The notes under the pieces were generated by a model. The model was given only the letters and a program-made list of their open reading frames with translations, did no database searches and was not told the origin of the DNA. This document shows positions 25,849 through 34,094 of a stretch of 64,000 nucleotides of DNA, piece by piece. A program made the translations under genes and the position numbers. Every line of letters starts with the position of its first letter. Position 1 is the stretch's first letter. Origin of the DNA: an uncultured Parabacteroides sp. (GTDB taxonomy: Bacteria; Bacteroidota; Bacteroidia; Bacteroidales; Tannerellaceae); contig CAJTMR010000015.1 of the NCBI GenBank assembly GCA_910577325.1, forward strand, positions 20,621-84,620. Direction: 5' to 3'.

Positions 25849-28392
25849 TCAGCCGCATCTTGAAGCACCGCAATTGGTACAGATCAGACAACCTTCCTGG
25901 TAGACAAGTGTTTCATGTCCACAATTCGGGCATTTCTGTCCTTTTGCCTCCGTACCGTTTAGCAAATATTTCTTCAAAGCACGTTCCACACCATTCTTCC
26001 AGGTGTTGATAGATTCATTATTCAGTTCCATACCTTGAACCAGTTTGATCACTTGATCGATCGGCATACCGTAACGCAAGACGCCAGAGATCAATTTGGC
26101 ATAGTTCCAGAATTCCGGGTTGAACTTACCATCCAGACCTTCGATCGTCATTTTATAACCACGCTTGTTCTTGAACTGGAAATCGTAATGCTTTTGACCA
26201 TCCTCATCATAACTCTTGATAATGCTACCTTTCGAAACATTCTTCGGCAACATGATACCTTCATCGTCATCAGCAAGCCCGGTAAATATCTCGTATGGGC
26301 GTCCATTCAGCAAACCGACAAATGCGATCCACTTTTCACGGTTGTTCTGAAACCTCACTACATCGGCTTCCAGTTCGCGAGGACGGGTAACCACGATAAC
26401 CGGCGGTTCCATACGGTTGCACTCTTCTTTTTTCTTCTTTTTATTATCCGCAGACAACAATACGCCCGAACGGGAACCGTCACGATAGACCGTACACCCC
26501 TTACAACCACACTTCCAAGCTTCCACATACAAAGAGTTTACAAGGTCTTCTGTCACATCAGCCGGCAAGTTAATCGTCACACTGATAGAATGGTCTACCC
26601 ACTTCTGGATGCGTCCTTGCATACGAACTTTCTGCAACCAGTCTACATCGTTTGAGGTTGCTTTATAGTAAGGGGACTTGGCAACCAATACATCCACTTC
26701 TTCCTGCGTATATTTCTTCGAAGCGGAAAAACCGTTGGCCCGCATCCAAGTCACGAATTTATGATGGAACACGATATACTCTTCGAACGCGTCACCTGTT
26801 TCGTCTACAAAGTCAACACGTGCTTCCGCATCGTTCGGATTCACCTTGCGACGACGGCGATATACAGGCAGGAATACCGGCTCGATACCCGAAGTAGTTT
26901 GCGTCATCAAACTGGTCGTCCCGGTTGGTGCGATGGTCAAACAGGCGATATTACGGCGACCATATTTCACCATGTCGTCATATAGTTCCGGATCAGCTTC
27001 ACGCAAACGGTTAATAAACGGATTCTTCTCTTCTCGTTTTGGATCATAGATATCGAATGATCTACGCTCTTTGGCCATTTCCACAGAAGAACGATAGGCA
27101 GCCAAAGCCAACACCTTCTGTACCTTTTCGGCAAAGTCCGTCGCCTCTTCCGTACCATAACGTAATCCCAAAGCAGCAATCATATCACCTTCGGCAGTGA
27201 TGCCCACACCGGTACGACGTCCCTGCAAGGTCTTTTTCTGGATCTTCTCCCACAGGTGGCGTTCGCTCTGTTTTACTTCCAATGATTCGGGATCGGCATC
27301 GATCTTCTCCAGAATCTTTTCAATCTTTTCTGATTCCAGGTCAATGATATCGTCCATAATACGTTGTGCCAGGATAACATGTCTCCGGAACAGGTCAAAA
27401 TCAAAATAAGCCTCTTCCGTGAAAGGATTGACGACATACGAATATAAGTTAATCGCCAACAACCGGCAACTATCATACGGACACAAAGGAATTTCCCCAC
27501 AAGGATTGGTCGATACGGTACGGAATCCGAGATCTGCATACGAATCGGGCACCGACTCTTTCAAGATCGTATCCCAAAAAAGCACACCCGGCTCAGCCGA
27601 CTTCCATGCATTATGAATTATTTTCTTCCAAAGTTCAGCCGCATTGATTTCCTTCACATTGGTTGGTTCCGACGAGTTGATCGGATATTGTTGTTTATAA
27701 GGAGTCTCATTGACCACCGCTTGCATAAATTCATCATCGATCTTCACCGAAACGTTGGCCCCCGTCACCTTCCCTTCCGTCATCTTGGCATCAATAAATG
27801 ATTCCGAATCCGGATGTTTGATGGAAACGCTAAGCATCAAAGCACCACGACGACCGTCTTGGGCTACTTCACGAGTTGAATTCGAGTAACGTTCCATAAA
27901 AGGAACCAACCCGGTCGATGTCAACGCCGAGTTTTTGACAGGAGATCCTTTCGGACGAATATGTGATAAATCGTGACCAACCCCACCACGACGCTTCATC
28001 AATTGTACTTGTTCCTCATCAATTCGAATAATCGCACCATACGAATCAGCATCTCCATCCAATCCGATTACAAAACAGTTAGAGAGTGAGGCTATTTGAA
28101 ATTCATTGCCAATGCCCGTCATCGGGCTTCCCTGTGGCACGATATAACGGAAATGATCAAACAGGTTAAAAAGTTCCTCTTCTGACAACGGGTTGGGATA
28201 CTTCCTTTCTACACGGGCAATTTCATTCGCCAAACGGCGATGCATGTCAACGGGAGATTTCTCATAGATATTCCCGAATGCATCCTTCAAGGCATATTTA
28301 TTTACCCATACTTTTGCGGCCAATTCATCGCCGGCAAAGTAGTCCAGTGAAGCATTAAACGCTTCATCGAAAGTGTAAGTTTTACGATTCAC
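25849..28392 (-). CDS. nrdJ: Adenosylcobalamin-dependent ribonucleotide reductase (class II)
   Basis: An 847-aa class II enzyme that reduces ribonucleotides using adenosylcobalamin as radical source, without oxygen dependence. Visible: FRTVSTNPCGEIPLCPYDSCRL (substrate-site cysteine and NPCGEIPL), APTGTTSLMTQTTSGIEPVF, and a C-terminal zinc-ribbon CPNCGHETLVYQEGCLICTNCG. I place the start at the GTG at 28392 (MNRKTYTFDEAFNASLDYF), which matches the usual N-terminus; the frame is open upstream to a TTG at 28419, but that overlaps the likely -7 box. No partner gene is adjacent. Confidence 0.9.
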   Translation of the reverse strand: MNRKTYTFDEAFNASLDYFAGDELAAKVWVNKYALKDAFGNIYEKSPVDMHRRLANEIARVERKYPNPLSEEELFNLFDHFRYIVPQGSPMTGIGNEFQIASLSNCFVIGLDGDADSYGAIIRIDEEQVQLMKRRGGVGHDLSHIRPKGSPVKNSALTSTGLVPFMERYSNSTREVAQDGRRGALMLSVSIKHPDSESFIDAKMTEGKVTGANVSVKIDDEFMQAVVNETPYKQQYPINSSEPTNVKEINAAELWKKIIHNAWKSAEPGVLFWDTILKESVPDSYADLGFRTVSTNPCGEIPLCPYDSCRLLAINLYSYVVNPFTEEAYFDFDLFRRHVILAQRIMDDIIDLESEKIEKILEKIDADPESLEVKQSERHLWEKIQKKTLQGRRTGVGITAEGDMIAALGLRYGTEEATDFAEKVQKVLALAAYRSSVEMAKERRSFDIYDPKREEKNPFINRLREADPELYDDMVKYGRRNIACLTIAPTGTTSLMTQTTSGIEPVFLPVYRRRRKVNPNDAEARVDFVDETGDAFEEYIVFHHKFVTWMRANGFSASKKYTQEEVDVLVAKSPYYKATSNDVDWLQKVRMQGRIQKWVDHSISVTINLPADVTEDLVNSLYVEAWKCGCKGCTVYRDGSRSGVLLSADNKKKKKEECNRMEPPVIVVTRPRELEADVVRFQNNREKWIAFVGLLNGRPYEIFTGLADDDEGIMLPKNVSKGSIIKSYDEDGQKHYDFQFKNKRGYKMTIEGLDGKFNPEFWNYAKLISGVLRYGMPIDQVIKLVQGMELNNESINTWKNGVERALKKYLLNGTEAKGQKCPNCGHETLVYQEGCLICTNCGASRCG

Positions 28393-28416
28393 GATTGTTT
28401 TAAGTTTAATGACATG

Positions 28417-28448
28417 CAAGTTTAAGCATAGTTTATGGATTAGCCAAA
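28417..28448 (-). promoter_or_regulatory. Probable promoter of nrdJ
   Basis: Minus strand: TTTG (28445-28448), 20 nt, TAAACTTG (28417-28424, seven of eight bases of TAnnTTTG). The initiation point would be near 28410, so the GTG at 28392 is the plausible start codon. No B12-type leader was seen in the short leader. Confidence 0.6.
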
Positions 28449-28591
28449 TTATTCAACTAAGAAAATATCTATTATTGACAAGTTTTCCATTCCTCCCCCA
28501 AACCATATTATATATCAACATATTACCGCCCGATTCGGTTCAAAAAGTTTCCCAAAAAGAAAACTTAACCCACAAGAAGGTTCCCAAAAAC

Positions 28592-28624
28592 AAAAAAAGG
28601 ACGCACCTCTAAAGTACATCCTTT
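28592..28624 (-). terminator. Terminator of dnaA
   Basis: AAAGGACG and CATCCTTT form an 8-bp stem with G-U pairing; on the minus strand the stem is followed by a T-rich tract (opposite the A run at 28586-28598). Confidence 0.5.
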
Positions 28625-28644
28625 CATATAGAAATTACATTAAA

Positions 28645-30033
28645 TCAAGCCTTGAGCAAAGCCTCGATCTCTTCAACCGAAGAACGGAAAGATTTATTCG
28701 TTTCAATCTGATCCCTTACCGTCTTACAAGCATGGAGAACTGTCGCATGATCACGCTTCCCGACAATCTTCCCGATATGAGAAAAAGAACTGTCAGTATA
28801 TTTCTTCGCCAAATACATCGTAACCTGGCGTGCCTGCACGATCTCGCGCTTACGTGAGTTGGTCTGGATGGCGGCCAGTTCCAAATTATAGTATTTACAG
28901 ACTACATCCTGAATAGATTCCACGGACACCTGCTTCTTTTCCAGTTTCACGACACGACTTACCACCTGTTTAGTCAAAGGCAGGTCAATCATCCGGTTGA
29001 ACGCCGTAGAATAAGCCAGCAATGAAGCAACGATACCTTCCACATCGCGTACATTCTCCGTCACGTTGCTTGCAATAAAATTGAATACATCGTCCGGAAT
29101 CACCACACCATCATGACTGATCTTGTTTTTCAGGATCTTTTTGCGCAAATCCAAATCAGGACGATCCAGCTCCGCCGTCAACCCCCACTTCAAGCGAGTA
29201 ATCAAACGCTCTTCCATCCCCTGCAAATCGACAGGAGCCTTGTCCGAGGTCAGGATCAACTGCTTCCCCAACAGATGCAAATGATTGAATATATGGAAAA
29301 ATGTATTCTGTGTCTTATCTTTTCCAATCAATTCCTGAATATCATCGAGAATTAACACATCCACCCCCTGATAGAAATACATGAAGTCGTTTGTTGTATT
29401 TTTCCGGATAGCCTCCGTATATTGCACGGTAAACAGGTGAGCCGATATATACAACACCTTCTTTGCCGGATGGATTTCTTGAATGCGGTTACCGATCGCG
29501 TGACACAAATGGGTCTTGCCTACACCAGATGCACCGAACACGAACATCGGATTAAAAGTCTTTCCCGGTTCCCGGGCGATAGCTTCGCTCGAAGAGCGAA
29601 CCAGACGGTTACTTGTTCCTTCAAAATAATTATCGAAGTTGTATTTGGGGTTCAGATGAGAATCCCAATCCTGACGGGCTTTAGATTCGAATAATGAAGG
29701 GATATCCGCACTTTTCTTACCGGCACGGGGAGCGTCATTACCGGTAGGCAAAGTAATCATACCATCTTCTTTCACCTTATCAACGACCTTGATACGATAG
29801 TTCAATATCGTCCCCTGCCCTATCACACGATATAACGTAACTTTCAATACGTTCACATACTTCTCTTCCAGATACTCATAAAAGAACTGGCTGGGTACTT
29901 GAATCGTAAATTTATTATCCTCGTATGATAATGGTATGATCGGTTTGAACCATGTGTTAAAAGCGGCCTCAGGAACGATGTCCTTAATGACTGCGAGGCA
30001 TTTATTCCACAAAGTTTGATATTCAGTCTGCAT
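28645..30033 (-). CDS. dnaA: Chromosomal replication initiator DnaA
   Basis: A 462-aa AAA+ initiator that binds DnaA boxes and melts oriC. Start is the ATG at 30033 (MQTEYQTLWNKCLAVIKDIV), not the TTG 18 bases upstream. Domain I is residues 1-85, domain III has Walker A FGASGVGKTHLCHAIGN, Walker B VLILDDIQE and sensor segments, and domain IV ends with the DNA-contact signature VGKRDHATVLHACKTV. Neighbours are nrdJ and an MCE/amidase pair rather than dnaN or recF, so the classical dnaA-dnaN arrangement is absent, as is usual in Bacteroidetes. Confidence 0.96.
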   Translation of the reverse strand: MQTEYQTLWNKCLAVIKDIVPEAAFNTWFKPIIPLSYEDNKFTIQVPSQFFYEYLEEKYVNVLKVTLYRVIGQGTILNYRIKVVDKVKEDGMITLPTGNDAPRAGKKSADIPSLFESKARQDWDSHLNPKYNFDNYFEGTSNRLVRSSSEAIAREPGKTFNPMFVFGASGVGKTHLCHAIGNRIQEIHPAKKVLYISAHLFTVQYTEAIRKNTTNDFMYFYQGVDVLILDDIQELIGKDKTQNTFFHIFNHLHLLGKQLILTSDKAPVDLQGMEERLITRLKWGLTAELDRPDLDLRKKILKNKISHDGVVIPDDVFNFIASNVTENVRDVEGIVASLLAYSTAFNRMIDLPLTKQVVSRVVKLEKKQVSVESIQDVVCKYYNLELAAIQTNSRKREIVQARQVTMYLAKKYTDSSFSHIGKIVGKRDHATVLHACKTVRDQIETNKSFRSSVEEIEALLKA

Positions 30034-30411
30034 GTTTTTTGACTCTCCCAACTATACTTACAACTTCAATTTCTATTTTACGACTACAAAGTTTAGAAAT
30101 TTATTCCGAAAAAAAAAGTATCATTTTGTTTGGAACTTTTGATTGTTCAATATTTTATTTATTGTCAAGCAGTTAATTCCAACAATCTGAATATCTTTAT
30201 TTTAAAACATTAGAATTATAGAAAACCATTGTTTAAGAGTATTTTTTATACTTCATGATTTTCCAAAAGGCCGACGTCATAAAACATTTATACTCCAGTT
30301 ATATTTCTATAAATAAAGACCTTACAGAAGCCAAACCTCGGTATTTCACACTTTCTCGTTTCATTGGAACAATTCCTGATAAACAGTTTACACAAGAAAT
30401 CTTATGCAATC
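30034..30411. other. AT-rich spacer upstream of dnaA
   Basis: This 378-base spacer is AT-rich. No perfect DnaA box (TTATCCACA or its complement) was found and no clear TAnnTTTG promoter for dnaA; only TAAACTTTG on the minus strand near 30093-30101 is close. The short open frame at 30255-30473 on the plus strand is not convincing. Nothing here supports calling it an origin. Confidence 0.55.
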
Positions 30412-31296
30412 TTAAAATACGGAAAAATGAACATATCTTTTGGGATTCTGTCTCAAATCCAGTAAAAGCTTAGAGGCATTGTCTGCCGTACCGTTCAGAT
30501 TATCGTAAAGAGCACGGTCGTTCAGCAGAAGTCCCATACTATTATCCTTAGAGTTCAATTTACGCGTCATCTGCTCCACGTTATCCAATGTTGCATTTAC
30601 CACGTTCACGGTCGTTGCCAGATCCAACTTTTTCAAATCCGTGCTGACATCGGCAAAGTTCCCGGTAATAACCTTCAGGTCGCTCATAATACCCGGAACC
30701 TCTTTACTTAGCATCTGATTGAGCCGGCGGGAAGAAACAGCCAAACTACTGGTCGTCGTCTCTATATTGTTCAAAGACTGGGCTAATGCCGGATGATTTA
30801 CCAACGTTTGCAAACCACCCAAGATCGAATCGATCTTCGGCAAAAGCAGTTCCACCTGCGGAAGAATCTTTTCCTGCACGGACTGCATCATATCCGATTC
30901 CATCCGTCCCTCGATCACCGCACCAGGTTTCAGATAGTCGTTCACATATTTGTTCAGATGGATATGCAATTCACCACCGCCGAGGAAACTGTTCACGATT
31001 GTAATATAGCTACCTTTGTTAATCTTCATATGATCTTCCAGGCTGATATCAATCGAGATCTTATCTACGGCATCATAATCATAAATAATTTCACGCACCA
31101 AGCCAACCTTAAAGCCTTCCACAAACACAGGACTTGAAACCGTCACTCCCTTTACGTTCGTACAAGCCACCAGATAATGATTTGTCGGCTTAAACAGATT
31201 GATCCCTTTCAAGTAATTAATTCCTACATATAACAATGCCAGACTGACTATAGACACTAGTCCGATCTTTGCCTCTTTGGTGAACATATTTTTCAT
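30412..31296 (-). CDS. MlaD/MCE-family lipid-transport protein
   Basis: A protein of about 294 aa starting at the ATG at 31296 (MKNMFTKEAKIGLVSIVSLALLYVGINYLKG) with an N-terminal membrane anchor. One MCE domain follows (residues about 38-120: YLVACTNVKGVTVSSPVFVEGFKVGLVREI), then a helical C-terminal region with NIETTTSSLAVSSRRLNQML. MlaD-type proteins form periplasmic hexameric rings that carry phospholipid between membranes. Downstream of the amidase gene by 29 bases; no mlaE, mlaF or mlaB are in view. Confidence 0.85.
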   Translation of the reverse strand: MKNMFTKEAKIGLVSIVSLALLYVGINYLKGINLFKPTNHYLVACTNVKGVTVSSPVFVEGFKVGLVREIIYDYDAVDKISIDISLEDHMKINKGSYITIVNSFLGGGELHIHLNKYVNDYLKPGAVIEGRMESDMMQSVQEKILPQVELLLPKIDSILGGLQTLVNHPALAQSLNNIETTTSSLAVSSRRLNQMLSKEVPGIMSDLKVITGNFADVSTDLKKLDLATTVNVVNATLDNVEQMTRKLNSKDNSMGLLLNDRALYDNLNGTADNASKLLLDLRQNPKRYVHFSVF

Positions 31297-31325
31297 TTCT
31301 TCTCTATATATAATTTCTGTTACTG

Positions 31326-32531
31326 TCAATATTTCACTTTCTCTCCATCTTTAAAGGCGACTATAAAAGCGTCTTTAAAATCTTTTACCACCTGCCGACG
31401 CAACTTACGAATAGACTCAAAACTCGTTGTTTCGCCATACGTGTACTTATAAAGACCTTTCTCGATAAAGAAATCGACATTCTTATATCCTTTAAACAAT
31501 TTAGAACCGGGAGAAAGTTTTTTATCCGAGGTAAGTATTTGTATTTTATAAACCGTTTGCCCCTTTTTAACCTGCTCCCCCTGCTTCATGGAGGTTACCG
31601 GTTTTGAGACGGAGCTTCGATTGGCATCCTCGGTTTTATGCTTTTGACGAATATATTCTTCACTTCCAGGAGGCGCCGAAACAGCTTGACTTCCAACAGT
31701 ATTATCAATAACTTCCAACATTGGAGCGACGCTTGCATTTCCCGCTAACGCACCGCGCCTGCGGTCATATTCCCACTTATACTTTGTAAAAGCGTTATAA
31801 ATAGCGGTCGCCAGCTTGTTTTGTCCTTCTTTGGTTTTCATAAAGCGTTCTTCCGAAGGATTCGAAATATACCCTAACTCCACGAGAACGCTTGGCATAC
31901 TCGTCTTACGCAACACAAGGAAACCAGCCTGCCGGACTCCCCTGTTATTACGATTGACGGAAGTAAAACATTTCTGTACCTCCGAAGCCAGACTGATGCT
32001 TTGTTCCATGTGCTTATTCTGCATAAATTCGAAAATAATATATGATTCAGAAGAGGTCGGATCGAAACCTTCATACTTCTGCAAATAATTATCTTCCAAA
32101 AGGATCGCAGAATTCTCGCGCATAGCCACTTCCAGATTCTCGTCCGTACGTGCCAAACCCAACGTGTAAGTCTCCGTTCCGGACACCGTACTGCCCCTCT
32201 TCACCGCATTCGTATGGATGGAAATAAACAGGTCCGCCTTATTCCGGTTGGCGATGTTCGCGCGCTCGTCCAATTCGATAAAGACATCCGTTTTTCGCGT
32301 ATAAATGACTTTCACATCATTGTGCTTTTCCGATATCAGGCTGCCGAGCTTGAGAGCCACTGCCAGATTGATGACCTTTTCATTGATGGACGAACCACGC
32401 GCACCGGGATCTTTCCCCCCATGCCCGGCATCGATCACCACCGTAAACACTTTTTCCTTTGCCTGTATTGCAGGCAAAACGAAAAACAAAGCCATTATCA
32501 AATTGATATATAGAAAAGCACTTTTCGCCAC
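31326..32531 (-). CDS. N-acetylmuramoyl-L-alanine amidase (AmiC type), secreted
   Basis: An amidase_3 zinc hydrolase that cleaves the bond between muramic acid and the first peptide residue in peptidoglycan. Conserved blocks are VIDAGHGGKDPGARG (zinc His), EKVINLAVALKLG, FISIHTNA (zinc His) and VLVELGYISNPSEE (catalytic Glu). A linker and a C-terminal SPOR-like segment (VYKIQILTSDKKL to VAFKDGE) follow. I favour GTG at 32531, giving MAKSAFLYINLIMALFFVLPA as signal peptide; the open frame extends to 32687, but that runs through the rplI terminator. ATG 32495 is the other option. The MCE gene follows at 29 bases. Confidence 0.82.
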   Translation of the reverse strand: MAKSAFLYINLIMALFFVLPAIQAKEKVFTVVIDAGHGGKDPGARGSSINEKVINLAVALKLGSLISEKHNDVKVIYTRKTDVFIELDERANIANRNKADLFISIHTNAVKRGSTVSGTETYTLGLARTDENLEVAMRENSAILLEDNYLQKYEGFDPTSSESYIIFEFMQNKHMEQSISLASEVQKCFTSVNRNNRGVRQAGFLVLRKTSMPSVLVELGYISNPSEERFMKTKEGQNKLATAIYNAFTKYKWEYDRRRGALAGNASVAPMLEVIDNTVGSQAVSAPPGSEEYIRQKHKTEDANRSSVSKPVTSMKQGEQVKKGQTVYKIQILTSDKKLSPGSKLFKGYKNVDFFIEKGLYKYTYGETTSFESIRKLRRQVVKDFKDAFIVAFKDGEKVKY

Positions 32532-32601
32532 TTCAAAATTTATTGCAAATTCGGGACAAATGTAATGCTTTTTGACGAGTAAAACTGGGCTGATCTGAAA
32601 T

Positions 32602-32637
32602 AAAAAAAGGGCAATTCGCAAAGAATCGCCCTTTTTA
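32602..32637 (-). terminator. Terminator of the rpsF-rpsR-rplI operon
   Basis: AAAAAGGGCAATTC and GAATCGCCCTTTTT form a near-perfect stem followed on the minus strand by a T run. It ends the operon just after the rplI stop and precedes the amidase gene. Confidence 0.85.
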
Positions 32638-32655
32638 TTTATATATCCGGTGAAA

Positions 32656-33099
32656 TTATTCGGAAACCACTTCAAAAGGAATTTCAACCGATACTTCTTT
32701 ATGAAGTTTCAGGATGGCTTTGTAATTACCAACTTCCTTAACAGATTCCTTGATATAGATAATCTTACGATCTACTTCAAAACCTGCTTTTGCCAGCGCA
32801 TCAGCAACTTGGATGTTCGTTACAGAACCGAAGATTGTACCTGTAGAACTTGTCTTAGCACCGATTGTCAGGGCAACGCCTTCCAACTTAGCAGCCAAAG
32901 CCTGAGCATCTTCTTTGATCTTAGCCAACTTGTGAGCACGCTGTCTCAAGTTCTCAGCTAACACTTTCTTCGCAGACTCAGATGCGATAACTGCTTTACC
33001 CGTGGGGATTAGAAAGTTACGTCCGTAACCGTCTTTAACCGTTACGATATCGTCCTTGTAACCTAAGTTGATTACGTCTTCTTTCAAAATAACTTGCAT
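32656..33099 (-). CDS. rplI: Ribosomal protein bL9
   Basis: A 147-aa large-subunit protein. The N-terminal RNA-binding domain starts MQVILKEDVINLGYKDDIVTVKDGYGRNFLIPTGKAV, with the conserved KDGYGRNFL signature, followed by a long connecting helix and a C-terminal domain. It is last in rpsF-rpsR-rplI and ends at a clear terminator. Confidence 0.96.
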   Translation of the reverse strand: MQVILKEDVINLGYKDDIVTVKDGYGRNFLIPTGKAVIASESAKKVLAENLRQRAHKLAKIKEDAQALAAKLEGVALTIGAKTSSTGTIFGSVTNIQVADALAKAGFEVDRKIIYIKESVKEVGNYKAILKLHKEVSVEIPFEVVSE

Positions 33100-33119
33100 A
33101 TTCTGTCTCCTCTCTTTTA

Positions 33120-33389
33120 TTATTTCATTAAATCGGTTACGTAAGGAAGCAACGCCAGGTGACGAGCTCTTTTAACAGCCTGAGCGATACGACGCTGAAA
33201 CTTCAAAGAAGTCCCTGTGATACGACGCGGAAGAATCTTTCCCTGTTCATTCAGGAATTTCTTCAAGAATTCAGGATCTTTGTAATCGATATACTTGATA
33301 CCGTTCTTTTTGAAACGGCAATATTTTTTCTTTTTAACGTCTACTGAAGGCGGAGTCAAATATCTGATTTCTGATTGAGTTGCTGCCAT
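33120..33389 (-). CDS. rpsR: Ribosomal protein bS18
   Basis: An 89-aa small-subunit protein with the S18 signature: KKKYCRFKKNGIKYIDYKDPEFL, then ILPRRITGTSLKFQRRIAQAVKRARHLALLP. It partners S6 on the ribosome platform. It lies two bases after the rpsF stop and 20 bases before rplI. Confidence 0.97.
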   Translation of the reverse strand: MAATQSEIRYLTPPSVDVKKKKYCRFKKNGIKYIDYKDPEFLKKFLNEQGKILPRRITGTSLKFQRRIAQAVKRARHLALLPYVTDLMK

Positions 33390-33391
33390 GA

Positions 33392-33745
33392 TTAATTTTC
33401 CTTTACTGTTTCTTTAGATGATTTCAAACTTCTTCTCTTTGCGGCATATTCTGCTGCATATTTATCCTGGCGGAAAGTCAGGAAGCGAATCACACGTTCG
33501 TCACGACGGAAATTAATTTCCAGCGTAGCGATTGTTTCCGGATTTGCCTTGAATTCAACCAACTGGTAGAAGCCTGTTGTTTTCTTGTCGATAGGATAAG
33601 CTAATTTGCGCAAACCCCAATTTTCTTCGTTCACGATTTCAGCACCCTGTTCTTTCAGGAGGTTCGTGAATTTTTCTACCGCTTCCTTCATCTGAGCGTC
33701 AGACAAAACGGGAGTCAAAATGAAAACGGTTTCGTAATTGTTCAT
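33392..33745 (-). CDS. rpsF: Ribosomal protein bS6
   Basis: A 117-aa protein opening MNNYETVFILTPVLSDAQMKEAVEKF, with the conserved GLRKLAYPIDKKTTGFYQL. The lysine-rich tail is typical. It is first in the operon under a perfect-consensus promoter; in other bacteria S6:S18 binds the leader to regulate the operon, but no such leader was identified here. Confidence 0.96.
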   Translation of the reverse strand: MNNYETVFILTPVLSDAQMKEAVEKFTNLLKEQGAEIVNEENWGLRKLAYPIDKKTTGFYQLVEFKANPETIATLEINFRRDERVIRFLTFRQDKYAAEYAAKRRSLKSSKETVKEN

Positions 33746-33789
33746 AAAACACTGTTTTGTATTGTTATTACTATTATTTTTTTGCGGTG

Positions 33790-33820
33790 CAAAGGTAAGA
33801 TTTATTTTTGAACTGACAAA
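33790..33820 (-). promoter_or_regulatory. Consensus promoter of rpsF-rpsR-rplI
   Basis: Minus strand: TTTG (33817-33820), 19 nt, TACCTTTG (33790-33797). Both boxes match the Bacteroidota consensus. It is about 45 bases before the rpsF start. Confidence 0.82.
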
Positions 33821-34033
33821 CCATGATATTATTCTTTTTAAAGTTTATAACGCTACTCACCAATCCGCCTCTGAATATTTTACCGGCACATACGGATATC
33901 CAGATGAAACGAAAAGAGACTTTCTTCGCAAATCTCCTAACAAACTGTTTGCTTTGTGGATTAACGGAATATATGGAAACAAAGCAATTCTATTTTGATC
34001 TTATCTTCTCTATTCATATTTGAGAAAAAACAG

Positions 34034-34070
34034 AATACATTCCGCCTCTTTATAAAAATGCACGGAATGC
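34034..34070 (-). terminator. Probable terminator of the rhamnosidase gene
   Basis: CATTCCG and CGGAATG can pair across a short AT-rich loop; on the minus strand this is followed by TATTCTGTTTTTT. It lies 25 bases past the stop codon. Confidence 0.5.
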
Positions 34071-34094
34071 CTCTGCTATTTATAAATACGTAAT

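Larger units (their letters stand above)
33746..34094. other. Intergenic region between the GH78 gene and rpsF
   Basis: This 349-base spacer contains the rpsF promoter (33790-33820), the probable terminator of the rhamnosidase gene (34034-34070), and otherwise AT-rich sequence. The open frames here show no protein-like composition. Confidence 0.6.

Noticed and set aside
30034..30411. Possible replication origin next to dnaA
   Set aside because: AT-rich and adjacent to dnaA, but no DnaA box matching TTATCCACA was seen on either strand, and Bacteroidota origins need not be beside dnaA.
30255..30473. A 72-codon open frame upstream of dnaA
   Set aside because: It overlaps the end of the MCE gene on the other strand and lacks protein-like composition.
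32496..32687. Upstream extension of the amidase open frame
   Set aside because: It passes through the rplI terminator and the rplI 3' end; the real start must be nearer, at 32531 or 32495.
33738..33998. 86-codon plus-strand frame near rpsF
   Set aside because: It begins inside rpsF on the opposite strand and covers the rpsF promoter; composition is not protein-like.
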